Source: Hydrogenophaga pseudoflava NBRC 102511 (GTDB lineage: Bacteria > Pseudomonadota > Gammaproteobacteria > Burkholderiales > Burkholderiaceae_C). From it: DNA of 64,000 bases. Below, one piece after another: positions 57,590-64,000 of the stretch (position 1 is its first letter; every line of letters starts with the position of its first letter). The position numbers and the translations under genes were made by a program. The notes under the pieces were generated by a model. It saw only the letters and a list, made by a program, of their open reading frames with translations. It ran no database searches and had not been told where the DNA came from. Location of the stretch: positions 372,001 to 436,000 of the forward strand of contig NZ_BCWQ01000001.1 in assembly GCF_001592285.1 (NCBI RefSeq), read 5' to 3'.

Positions 57590-58924
57590 TCAGCCCTGGC
57601 GCAGCAGCTTCTTGCGCACCAGCCCGATGTTGCTGCGCAGGGCGTAGAGCTCGTCGGTGTACGACAGCGGCACCACCACCTGCTCCACCCGGGCCTCCAG
57701 CCGGTCCAGCTGCTCGACCAGCTCGTCCACCGGCACCGGCGCACCACCCGGTTCGGTGAACCGCTGCTCGATGCTGCGCAACTCTGCGTACCAGCGGAAC
57801 ACGCGCGAGCGGATGCGGAAGGTGTAGAGCGGCGGCACCACGCGCGAGAGCGGCAGCGCCAGCGCCAGGATCAGGCCCATGGCCAGCCACATGCGCTCGA
57901 CCAGGTTGGCCAGCCAGAACGGCAGGTAGCGCTGAAGGAAGGGCGGGCCGTTCTTGATGGCGCGCACCGCCTCGGGCGAGATCGGCACTTCGCTGTGCTC
58001 CAGGCTCGGGTACTCGCGCGCCCGGTTGAACCAGCTGCCGCCGCTGTGCAGGCCGGTGGCGGTTTGCGCGAACAGCTGCAGGATGGCCGGGTGGGTCTTG
58101 GCGCCGGCCAGCAGGCTGGTGGTCGAGGCCACCAGGTGCATGTCGGTGTCGGGGATGTTCTTCGACAGGTCCACCACGCCCTGGGGCATGACCACCGGCG
58201 TGAGGTAGCCGAAGCGGCGCGAGTAGGCCTCGCTCTGCGAGAAGTTGAGCAGGCGCACGCCGGGCGACTGCAGCAGCATCTGCACCATCAGCGACTCGGG
58301 GGCGGAGGCGAACACGATGGCGTCGATCTGGCCGTCCAGGAAGGCCACCGTGGCGGGGGTCTGCTCCAGCTCGCTGAGCTGCAGTTGCTGGCGGTCGATG
58401 CGGTTGACGTCCAGCAGGGTCGAGAACAGGCGCGGCACGCCGCTGCCGGGTGTGCCGACGTTGACGCGCCAGCCGACCAGATCGCCCAGCGACTGGATGG
58501 TCGGGCTCTGCCTGAGTCGCTGTGCCGAGTCTTCGCGGTAGAACAGCCACAGCGGCTCCACGAACAGGCTGCCCAGCGAGGTGATGGCTTCTTCGTCGTC
58601 GTAGCCGATGTCGGCGCTGCCGCCCTGCACGAAGCCGAGGTCGGCCTGGCCGGTGCGCAGCAGTTCGAGGTTGGCCGAGGAGCCCTGGGAGGGCAGCAGC
58701 TCGACCGTGATGCCGTAGCGCGCCAGGGCCTGGGCATAGCGCTTGCCGAACTCGTCGTAGGCGCTTTGCGCCGGGCCGGTGGCCAGCACCACGCGTTTGG
58801 GCGGGTTCGGGTCGAGCCACCAGTAGGTCAGTGCCAGCAACAGCAGCGTCAGCAGCACGAAGGGCCCGATCGACGCCAGCAGATCGCGCAGCGACAGCAG
58901 GGTGTAGCGGATGTTGTGGGGCAT
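57590..58924 (-). CDS. TAXI-family substrate-binding protein with N- and C-terminal membrane anchors
   Basis: A 444-residue protein of the TRAP-associated extracytoplasmic immunogenic type. An uncleaved N-terminal anchor (FVLLTLLLLALTYWW) leads to a periplasmic binding fold (VVLATGPAQSAYDEFGKRY, LGFVQGGSADIGYDDEEAIT, GWRVNVGTPGSGVPRLF). A second membrane span near residue 345 (RMWLAMGLILALALPLSRVV) is followed by a ~90-residue helical cytoplasmic tail. TAXI proteins normally feed DctM-type TRAP permeases; no permease gene is adjacent, and the two anchors suggest sensing rather than transport. The gene lies downstream of the chemoreceptor on the same strand, 40 bp apart. Confidence 0.82.
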   Translation of the reverse strand: MPHNIRYTLLSLRDLLASIGPFVLLTLLLLALTYWWLDPNPPKRVVLATGPAQSAYDEFGKRYAQALARYGITVELLPSQGSSANLELLRTGQADLGFVQGGSADIGYDDEEAITSLGSLFVEPLWLFYREDSAQRLRQSPTIQSLGDLVGWRVNVGTPGSGVPRLFSTLLDVNRIDRQQLQLSELEQTPATVAFLDGQIDAIVFASAPESLMVQMLLQSPGVRLLNFSQSEAYSRRFGYLTPVVMPQGVVDLSKNIPDTDMHLVASTTSLLAGAKTHPAILQLFAQTATGLHSGGSWFNRAREYPSLEHSEVPISPEAVRAIKNGPPFLQRYLPFWLANLVERMWLAMGLILALALPLSRVVPPLYTFRIRSRVFRWYAELRSIEQRFTEPGGAPVPVDELVEQLDRLEARVEQVVVPLSYTDELYALRSNIGLVRKKLLRQG

Positions 58925-58964
58925 CGCGCTACCTTAGCACGGGCGGACTGGCCGCCCGTGACGG

Positions 58965-60539
58965 TCAGCGCGACACACTGTTCAGTCGGAACACTTTCAC
59001 CGATTCCTGCATCACGGTGGCCTGACCTTTGAGCGAGGACGCCGCGGCCGCCAGTTCCTCGACCATGGCCGAGTTCTGCTGGGTGACCGAGTCGAGCTGG
59101 CCGATGGCCTGGTTGATCTGCGCCAGGCCCATGGTCTGTTCCTGCGCGGCGCTGGTGATCTCGCCGATCAGGGTGTTCACCTGCTGCACCGCTTCGACCA
59201 CATGGCCCATCGTGCTGCCGGCGTTGTTGACCAGCTCGCTGCCGCGCCGCACCTGGCCGGTGGAGTCGTCGATCAGCTGCTTGATTTCCTTGGCCGCTTC
59301 GGAGGTGCGCTGGGCCAGGCTGCGCACCTCGCCGGCGACGACGGCAAAGCCTCGGCCCTGTTCGCCAGCACGGGCCGCTTCCACGGCGGCGTTCAAGGCC
59401 AGGATGTTGGTCTGGAAGGAGATGCCTTCGATGACCTGGATGATCTCGCCGATGCGGCTGGACGAGCGGCTGATGTCGCCCATGGTCTGGACCACGGCGC
59501 CCATGGCCTCGTTGCCCTGGCGGGCCACGTGGGTGGCTTTGCCGGCCAGTGCCGCGGCCTCCCGGGCCGAGGTGGCGCTGTTCTCGACCGTGCTGGTGAG
59601 CTCTTCCATCGACGCAGCTGTCTCCTCCAGGCTGCTGGCCTGCGACTCGGTGCGCGCCGACAGGTCCTGGTTGCCGCTGGCAATTTCGCCCGAGGCCACC
59701 TGCACGCCCTCGACCTCGTGGCGCACGTCGGTGACCACCGCCATCAGGTTCACATTGAGCTGGTTGAGCGCCCGGATCAGCTCGCCGATTTCGTCGGACC
59801 TGTCCGATTCCAGCCGGGCCGACAGGTCGCCCGCCGCCATCCGGTTGGCAAACGCCAGCACCTGTCCGGCCGGCGCCACCAGCATGCGCGTCATGACCGC
59901 GGCGGTCACCAGCGACAGCACAGCGGTCAAGGCCACCGCGGTCAGGTGCACCCATTCCGGCGAGCCTTCGGTAGCGCTTTCCAGGAACTGGACGCCGAAT
60001 GCGAGCCCCAGGGTCAGCAGCGAGAGCTTGCGTCCCAAGGTGGGTCGTGTCCAATCGCGCAGCTTGCCGCGCCATCCGGTGCGGACCAGGTGGCTCCGCC
60101 GCAGCGCCAGGGTGCGTTGCCCCGATTCGGCTTCGGCGCGCATGCGGGCGTACAGCGACTCTGCCGCCTCGATCTGCTCCCGCGTGGGCTTGGTGCGCAC
60201 CGACATGTAGCCGATGACCTGGCCGTTTTCCAGCATGGGGGTGGCGTTGGCCATCACCCAGTAGTGGTCGCCGTTCTTGCGCCGGTTTTTGACCACTGCG
60301 CACCAGGGCGAGCCGCTCTGCAGCGTGGCCCACATGTCGCGGAAGGCCTCGGACGGCATGTCGGGGTGCCGCACCAGGTTGTGCGGCTGGCCCAGCAGCT
60401 CCTCCCGGCTGTACCCGCTGACCGAGACAAAGTTCGGGTTGCAGTAGGTGATGTGGCTGGTCAGGTCGGTGGTGGAGACCAGCGTGACGCCATCCGGGAT
60501 GACGAACTCCTGCTGGGTGACGGGCAGATTGGTGCGCAT
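58965..60539 (-). CDS. aer: Aer-like aerotaxis/energy-sensing methyl-accepting chemotaxis protein
   Basis: A 524-residue chemoreceptor. The N-terminal PAS domain closely follows E. coli Aer: STTDLTSHITYCNPNFVSVSGYS, GQPHNLVRHPDMP, VVKNRRKNGDHYWV. It should bind FAD and sense redox state. Two adjacent membrane segments (about residues 170-215), HAMP, and a long signalling domain with the hairpin tip IIQVIEGISFQTNILALNAAVEAARAGEQGRGFAVVAGEVR follow. No NWETF-type C-terminal pentapeptide for CheR binding is present. A flagellar sigma-28-like promoter lies 31-57 bp upstream. Confidence 0.93.
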   Translation of the reverse strand: MRTNLPVTQQEFVIPDGVTLVSTTDLTSHITYCNPNFVSVSGYSREELLGQPHNLVRHPDMPSEAFRDMWATLQSGSPWCAVVKNRRKNGDHYWVMANATPMLENGQVIGYMSVRTKPTREQIEAAESLYARMRAEAESGQRTLALRRSHLVRTGWRGKLRDWTRPTLGRKLSLLTLGLAFGVQFLESATEGSPEWVHLTAVALTAVLSLVTAAVMTRMLVAPAGQVLAFANRMAAGDLSARLESDRSDEIGELIRALNQLNVNLMAVVTDVRHEVEGVQVASGEIASGNQDLSARTESQASSLEETAASMEELTSTVENSATSAREAAALAGKATHVARQGNEAMGAVVQTMGDISRSSSRIGEIIQVIEGISFQTNILALNAAVEAARAGEQGRGFAVVAGEVRSLAQRTSEAAKEIKQLIDDSTGQVRRGSELVNNAGSTMGHVVEAVQQVNTLIGEITSAAQEQTMGLAQINQAIGQLDSVTQQNSAMVEELAAAASSLKGQATVMQESVKVFRLNSVSR

Positions 60540-60569
60540 AAGAGAAATCCTTTGGAGTTCGCTGAATGA

Positions 60570-60596
60570 CTTTCGTCAAAGGCTCATCCGACTTGA
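60570..60596 (-). promoter_or_regulatory. Candidate sigma-28 (FliA) promoter of the aer-like gene
   Basis: Minus strand TCAAG followed by GACGAAAG with a 14-base spacer, 30 bp before the start codon. It resembles the FliA pattern (TAAA-type -35, GCCGATAA -10), fitting a chemotaxis gene expressed with flagella. One mismatch in the -10 core. Confidence 0.5.
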
Positions 60597-60604
60597 GGCC
60601 GCCT

Positions 60605-60619
60605 GTCTCAAATTGAGAC
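60605..60619. promoter_or_regulatory. Perfect palindrome upstream of the aer-like promoter
   Basis: GTCTCAA-A-TTGAGAC, 7-bp arms, 8 bp upstream of the proposed sigma-28 promoter. Could bind a regulator; unproven. Confidence 0.35.
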
Positions 60620-60700
60620 CTTTGGGCGGATCAAGTCTAGGAATTTCCCCGATGCGCAAAGGGCCGAGCAGCGCCAGCAAATGCCCGCTGTTCGAGGGGC

Positions 60701-60997
60701 TCAGCGCCTGGGTTCGATGTCCGAAGCCACGTAGGCGCCGTTGACCTTCTCCGCCCGGAAGCGCACCTGGTCACCCACCTTGAGCGGGGGCAGGGTGGCC
60801 GGGTTCCTGACCTGGAACACCATGGTCATGGCCGGCATGTCCAGGTTCGGGATGTCGCCGTGCTTGAGCGTGATCTTGCCGGCTGCCGTGTCGACCTTGC
60901 GGACTTCGGCGTCGACCAGCGGCAGCGGGTCGGCGGCGGCCGCCAGCGTGGCGATCAGGCTGGTGGAGGCGATGAGCGTGCGCAGGAGGTGGTTCAT
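60701..60997 (-). CDS. CusF-like periplasmic copper-binding protein
   Basis: A 98-residue protein with a signal peptide (LRTLIASTSLIATLAAAA, cleavage near residue 21) and one CusF OB-fold domain. The metal site KHGDIPNLDMPAMTM keeps the His and both Met of E. coli CusF (HGPIAAVNWPEMTM) but has Met in place of the Trp that forms a cation-pi contact to Cu(I). It should carry Cu(I) or Ag(I) in the periplasm. It is the last gene of the copper run, 15 bp after the DUF411 gene. Confidence 0.88.
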   Translation of the reverse strand: MNHLLRTLIASTSLIATLAAAADPLPLVDAEVRKVDTAAGKITLKHGDIPNLDMPAMTMVFQVRNPATLPPLKVGDQVRFRAEKVNGAYVASDIEPRR

Positions 60998-61012
60998 GTG
61001 TAGCTCCGGGGT

Positions 61013-61495
61013 TCAGGTGCGGAAATAGGAACGGTAGACGCGGCTGCTGCCGTCGCGCTGGACCAGGACCACGTCGTAGGGGTCCTTGCGGCCGCCGTAC
61101 TCCGGGCCGTCCATGCCGGGGCTGCCAATGGGCATGCCCGGCACGGACAGGCCCAGGGCCTGGGGCTTCTCAGCCAGCAGGCGGCGGATCTCCGGGGCGT
61201 TCACATGCCCCTCGATCACATAGCCGCCGATCAGTGCGGTATGGCAGGAGGCGTACTTCTGCGGCATGCCCAGGCGCTGACGCACCGCGGTGTTGCCGGT
61301 CTCGAAGACCTGCACCTGGAAGCCGTCGCGCTGCAGGTAGGCGATCCAGTCCTTGCAGCAGCCGCAGTTCGGGTCTTTCCAGACCTGCATCACGGGCAGG
61401 GCCTCGGTCTTGGTGGCGGGTGCCGCGGCGCGGGCCGCGAGCGTAGTGGCGCCGAGCAGGGCGGTGGCGCCGAGGAGGAGGGAACGTCGTTGCAT
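61013..61495 (-). CDS. DUF411 metal-binding periplasmic protein
   Basis: A 160-residue exported protein; the signal MQRRSLLLGATALLGATTLA has twin arginines, so Tat export is possible. The domain has MQVWKDPNCGCCKDWIAYL with a CxCC motif, a Cys-His pair in YASCHTALIGG, and a GMDGPEYGGRKDPYDVVL end. DUF411 proteins (CopG-like) bind copper in resistance operons. GGAGCACACC before the ATG at 61495 selects this start over the upstream ATG. Part of the copper run. Confidence 0.9.
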   Translation of the reverse strand: MQRRSLLLGATALLGATTLAARAAAPATKTEALPVMQVWKDPNCGCCKDWIAYLQRDGFQVQVFETGNTAVRQRLGMPQKYASCHTALIGGYVIEGHVNAPEIRRLLAEKPQALGLSVPGMPIGSPGMDGPEYGGRKDPYDVVLVQRDGSSRVYRSYFRT

Positions 61496-61518
61496 GGTGT
61501 GCTCCATTCAGGAAAGGA

Positions 61519-62037
61519 TCAGGATTTCGGGTTGACGCGGATGGTGCCGCGCATGCCGGCCTCGAAGTGGCCGGCGATCAGGCAGGCGAACTCGAAGTCG
61601 CCCGGGCGGTTGAAGGTCCAGGTGATCTCGCCGCGCTTGCCGGCGTACACGTGGGCCATGTAGGGCTCGTCGTGCTCCATGCCAGGGTGCTTCTTCATCA
61701 GCTCGGCGTGGGCCTGCAGTTCTTCGCGCGTGCCGATCACCAGTTCGTGCAGCAGTTTGCCGCGGTTGGCGATGCGCAGGCGCACCGTCTCGCCTTCGCG
61801 CACGTTGATGTGCGCGGGCGTGAAGCGCATCTTGTCGTCCATGCGGATCTGAATGGTGCGCGTGGCCTCGGCCGGGGCGGCGGCGATGCCCCAGGGCTTC
61901 TGTTCGCGCACGACCTCGCGCGGGCCGCCGGCATGGCTGTCGCCATGGGCGCGCACGGTGGCGGGCAGCAGGGCCGGAGTGGCCAGCAGGGCCAGCGTGC
62001 GCAGCAGCTGGCGCCGGTGGAGAGTGAGAGCGGTCAT
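61519..62037 (-). CDS. Cupredoxin-domain periplasmic protein
   Basis: A 172-residue protein with a signal peptide (RRQLLRTLALLATPALLPA, cleavage after RAH region near residue 31). The cupredoxin fold shows MRFTPAHINVREGETVRLRIAN, GKLLHELVIG (a His ligand), the Met/His-rich loop MKKHPGMEHDEPY, and the C-terminal ligand loop FACLIAGHFEAGMRG with Cys, His and Met of a type 1 copper site. Expected to carry electrons or copper between the multicopper oxidase and other proteins. It lies 14 bp after that oxidase gene. Confidence 0.9.
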   Translation of the reverse strand: MTALTLHRRQLLRTLALLATPALLPATVRAHGDSHAGGPREVVREQKPWGIAAAPAEATRTIQIRMDDKMRFTPAHINVREGETVRLRIANRGKLLHELVIGTREELQAHAELMKKHPGMEHDEPYMAHVYAGKRGEITWTFNRPGDFEFACLIAGHFEAGMRGTIRVNPKS

Positions 62038-62051
62038 GGTGTCGTTGCGGT

Positions 62052-63440
62052 TCAGTGGTTGTGGTGGCCCGCCGGTTTGCGGGCGGACGCGTCGGTCGGG
62101 GTGTTCGGGTCGGTGGTGTTGCCAGGCGCGCGGGAAGCAGCGCCCGGCGTCGGCACCTCGCGCGCCTGCGTACCAGGCGGCATGGTGTACCAGCCCGGGT
62201 CGGTGTGGTCGCCGGGCTTCTGGTCGGCGCGCACCTTGAGGGTGGTGAACATGCCGCCCATCTCGATCGGACCGTAGGGGCCGGTGCCGGTCATCATGGG
62301 GAAGGTGTTCTCGGGCAGCTCCATCTGCATCTCGCCCATGTCGGCCATGCCGCGCTCGCCCATGAGCATGTAATCCGGCGTGTGGCGCTGGATCTTCTGC
62401 ACCAGGCCGCGGTGGTCGGCGCCGATCATGGTCGGCACGCTGTGGCCCATGGCGCCCATGGTGTGGTGGCTCTTGTGGCAGTGCATGGCCCAGTCGCCGG
62501 GCTCGTCGGCGATGAACTCGATCTGCCGCATCTGGCCCACGGCGATGTCGGTGGTCACCTCGGGCCAGCGCGCAGTCTTGGGCACCGGGCCGCCGTCGGT
62601 GCCGGTCACATCGAACTCGATGCCGTGGATGTGGATCGGGTGGTTGGTCATGGTCAGGTTGCCGATGCGCACCCGCACCCGGTCGCCCAAGCGCGCCACC
62701 AGCGGGCTGATGCCCGGGAAGACGCGGCTGTTCCAGGCCCAGATGTTCTGCTCCAGCATGGTGTTGACCTGCGGCGTGCGGCTGCCGGGCTCGACGTCAA
62801 AGGCATTGAGCAGGAAGCAGACGTCGCGCTGCACCTCGTTGATGAGCGGGTGTTTGCCTTTCGGGTGCGTGACCCAGAAGCCCATCATGCCCATGGCCAT
62901 CTGCACCATCTCGTCGGCGTGCGGGTGGTACATGAAGGTACCGGGCCGGCGCGCTTCGAACTCGTAGACGAAGGTCTTGCCCGGCGGGATCTGCGGCTGG
63001 TTCAGGCCGCCGACGCCGTCCATGCCATTGGGCAGGCGCTGCCCGTGCCAGTGGATGGTGGTGTGCTCGGGCAGGCGGTTGGTCACGTAGATGCGCACGC
63101 GGTCGCCCTCGACCACCTCGATGGTCGGGCCCGGGCTCTGGCCGTTGTAGCCCCACATGTTGACCAGGAAGCCGGGCGCCATCTCGCGCACCACGGGTTC
63201 GGCCACCAGGTGGAACTCCTTGACGCCGTTGTTCATGCGCCAGGGCAGGGTCCAGCCGTTGAGCGTGAGCACGGGGCTGTAGGGGCGGCCCGCGCCGGTG
63301 ACGCCGGGCGGCGTCCAGGGCGGAGCGGTGTCGGCCGAGGTCTGCTGCACGGCCTCGGGAATGGCGGCGAGCGCGGCGCGGCCCACGCCGGCGGCGGCGA
63401 GCGCGGTGGCGGCGCCGGTGAAGAAGTGGCGTCGTTGCAT
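62052..63440 (-). CDS. Multicopper oxidase, Tat-exported, copper-resistance type
   Basis: A 462-residue oxidase with a Tat-like signal (MQRRHFFTGAATALAAAG). The four copper motifs are complete: TIHWHGQRLPNG, YHPHADEM, HPIHIHGIEF and HCHKSHHTMGAM. A Met-rich stretch (MGERGMADMGEMQMELPENTFPMM) lies near residue 390. It should oxidise Cu(I) to the less toxic Cu(II) in the periplasm with O2 as acceptor. The C-terminal tail ends GHHNH, possibly a further metal site. The upstream ATG at 63485 lies inside the TolC-like gene and is rejected. The TolC-like gene ends 1 bp before this start. Confidence 0.92.
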   Translation of the reverse strand: MQRRHFFTGAATALAAAGVGRAALAAIPEAVQQTSADTAPPWTPPGVTGAGRPYSPVLTLNGWTLPWRMNNGVKEFHLVAEPVVREMAPGFLVNMWGYNGQSPGPTIEVVEGDRVRIYVTNRLPEHTTIHWHGQRLPNGMDGVGGLNQPQIPPGKTFVYEFEARRPGTFMYHPHADEMVQMAMGMMGFWVTHPKGKHPLINEVQRDVCFLLNAFDVEPGSRTPQVNTMLEQNIWAWNSRVFPGISPLVARLGDRVRVRIGNLTMTNHPIHIHGIEFDVTGTDGGPVPKTARWPEVTTDIAVGQMRQIEFIADEPGDWAMHCHKSHHTMGAMGHSVPTMIGADHRGLVQKIQRHTPDYMLMGERGMADMGEMQMELPENTFPMMTGTGPYGPIEMGGMFTTLKVRADQKPGDHTDPGWYTMPPGTQAREVPTPGAASRAPGNTTDPNTPTDASARKPAGHHNH

Positions 63441-63441
63441 C

Positions 63442-64000
63442 TCAGTGGTCCTCGGAAGCAGTGCCGGCGGAGGCCGACGGGGCATCGGTGGCGGTGGCGC
63501 GGTAGGGGCCGCCGGCCAGCAGCAGCTGCCAGTCGAGCCAGGCGGTCCAGTAGGCGTGGCGTGCCTGGGCGGCGGCGGTGGCGGCGGCGAGCCGCTCGCG
63601 CGTGGCGTCGAGCAGCTCCCAGGTGCTTTGCAGCATGCCGTTGTAGCGCAGCAGGGTTTCCTGCTCCTGCGCAGTCACCAACGGCAGCATCAGCGTACCC
63701 GTCTGCCGGGCCAGGGCGTGCTGGTCCTGCAGCCGGCCCCAGGCCTCGCGCGCCTGCGAGCGGCGTTCCGTCTCGGCGCGGACCAGGGCGGCCTGGGCCT
63801 CGGCGGCTTCGCCCAACGCGTGCTCGCGCGTGAGGCGGGTGTCGGTGATCACCGGCGCGCTGGCGGGCAGGCCGTCGGACGGCAGGGTGGCCACGGCGCC
63901 TTCGCGGGCACGGGCCAGTTGCTCCAGCAGGCCGCCCGGCAGGGCGCCGACCTGTCGTCCGGTGTCGAGCCGCTGCTGGGCCAGCGCCGCGTCGGCCGCG
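63442..64000 (-). CDS. TolC-family outer-membrane efflux protein (C-terminal part; 5' end outside window)
   Basis: The frame is open to the window edge, giving about 185 residues of the C-terminus. It is helical and Ala/Gln-rich with the RLDTGRQVGALP, EAQAALVRAETERRSQAREAW and LLPLVTAQEQETLLRYNGML features of the second TolC repeat (RYxxGxxxL-like). It would be the outer-membrane duct of a tripartite metal efflux pump whose other parts probably lie further right. It is followed directly by the multicopper oxidase gene, forming one copper operon. Confidence 0.85.
   Translation of the reverse strand, partial: AADAALAQQRLDTGRQVGALPGGLLEQLARAREGAVATLPSDGLPASAPVITDTRLTREHALGEAAEAQAALVRAETERRSQAREAWGRLQDQHALARQTGTLMLPLVTAQEQETLLRYNGMLQSTWELLDATRERLAAATAAAQARHAYWTAWLDWQLLLAGGPYRATATDAPSASAGTASEDH

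Overview
The window is about 64 kb of uniformly GC-rich chromosome with dense coding on both strands, short 5' leaders and many 4-base gene overlaps. The products point to a betaproteobacterium of the order Burkholderiales, most likely family Comamonadaceae. The evidence is the protocatechuate 4,5-cleavage genes in the ligJ-K-I-A-B-C (pmdEFDABC) order known from Comamonas, a phasin, a DUF4148 protein, two DUF1631 proteins and a long lysine/alanine-rich N-terminus on RpoD. A Hydrogenophaga-like organism is a guess. I saw no rRNA, tRNA, CRISPR array, transposase or phage gene.

Layout. 1-8.7 kb: the end of a 6PGDH-like oxidoreductase, an AEC-type carrier, a LysR regulator and, divergent from it, the protocatechuate 4,5-cleavage operon with an aldo/keto reductase at its end. 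8.8-16 kb: a secreted phytase-like esterase, an operon of a Spy/CpxP-like protein, a small unknown protein, a response regulator and a histidine kinase, a full-length ArsA ATPase, and a flippase-like membrane protein. 16-18.6 kb: a second LysR regulator divergent from a second LigA/LigB-type dioxygenase pair, followed by a composite inverted-repeat element. 18.7-23.3 kb: dnaG and rpoD. 23.3-28.9 kb: an acyl-CoA synthetase, a gamma-glutamyltransferase and an orphan GspE/PilB-type ATPase. 29-38.9 kb: metabolic and transport genes (SDR dehydrogenase, iron-binding protein, patatin lipoprotein, phasin, deacetylase-like hydrolase, thioesterase, nitroreductase, FKBP isomerase, hydroxyacid dehydrogenase, GlxA-type AraC regulator). 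39-41.5 kb: a minus-strand run of a secreted unknown protein, an ECF sigma factor and a membrane-anchored ankyrin protein that looks like its anti-sigma factor. 41.5-46.1 kb: a LysR regulator, the DUF4148 protein, a cupin, a MoaD/ThiS-like protein ending in Gly-Gly next to a BNR-repeat protein, and a nuclease-like EEP protein. 46.2-50 kb: a second two-component system and a RhlE-like DEAD-box helicase. 50.3-57.6 kb: two DUF1631 paralogues around EttA and a DUF1415 protein. 57.6-60.6 kb: a TAXI-type binding protein and an Aer-like chemoreceptor. 60.7-64 kb: a copper-handling run (CusF-like, DUF411, cupredoxin, multicopper oxidase, TolC-like) that continues beyond the window.

How genes work together. 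LigAB opens protocatechuate; LigC, LigI, LigJ and LigK take the product to pyruvate and oxaloacetate. The keto-enol tautomerase and the dedicated transporter of the known pmd locus are not in the window. Several non-coding signals link separated genes. A 63-bp block with three GAAAC-like repeats at 10-bp spacing precedes both the Spy-like gene and the DUF4148 gene, 32 kb apart. A near-perfect 26-bp palindrome precedes both the SDR and the nitroreductase genes. TTGC/GCAA elements bracket a consensus promoter in front of the phasin. A perfect 9-bp hairpin covers the ribosome-binding site of the first gene in the sigma/ankyrin run.
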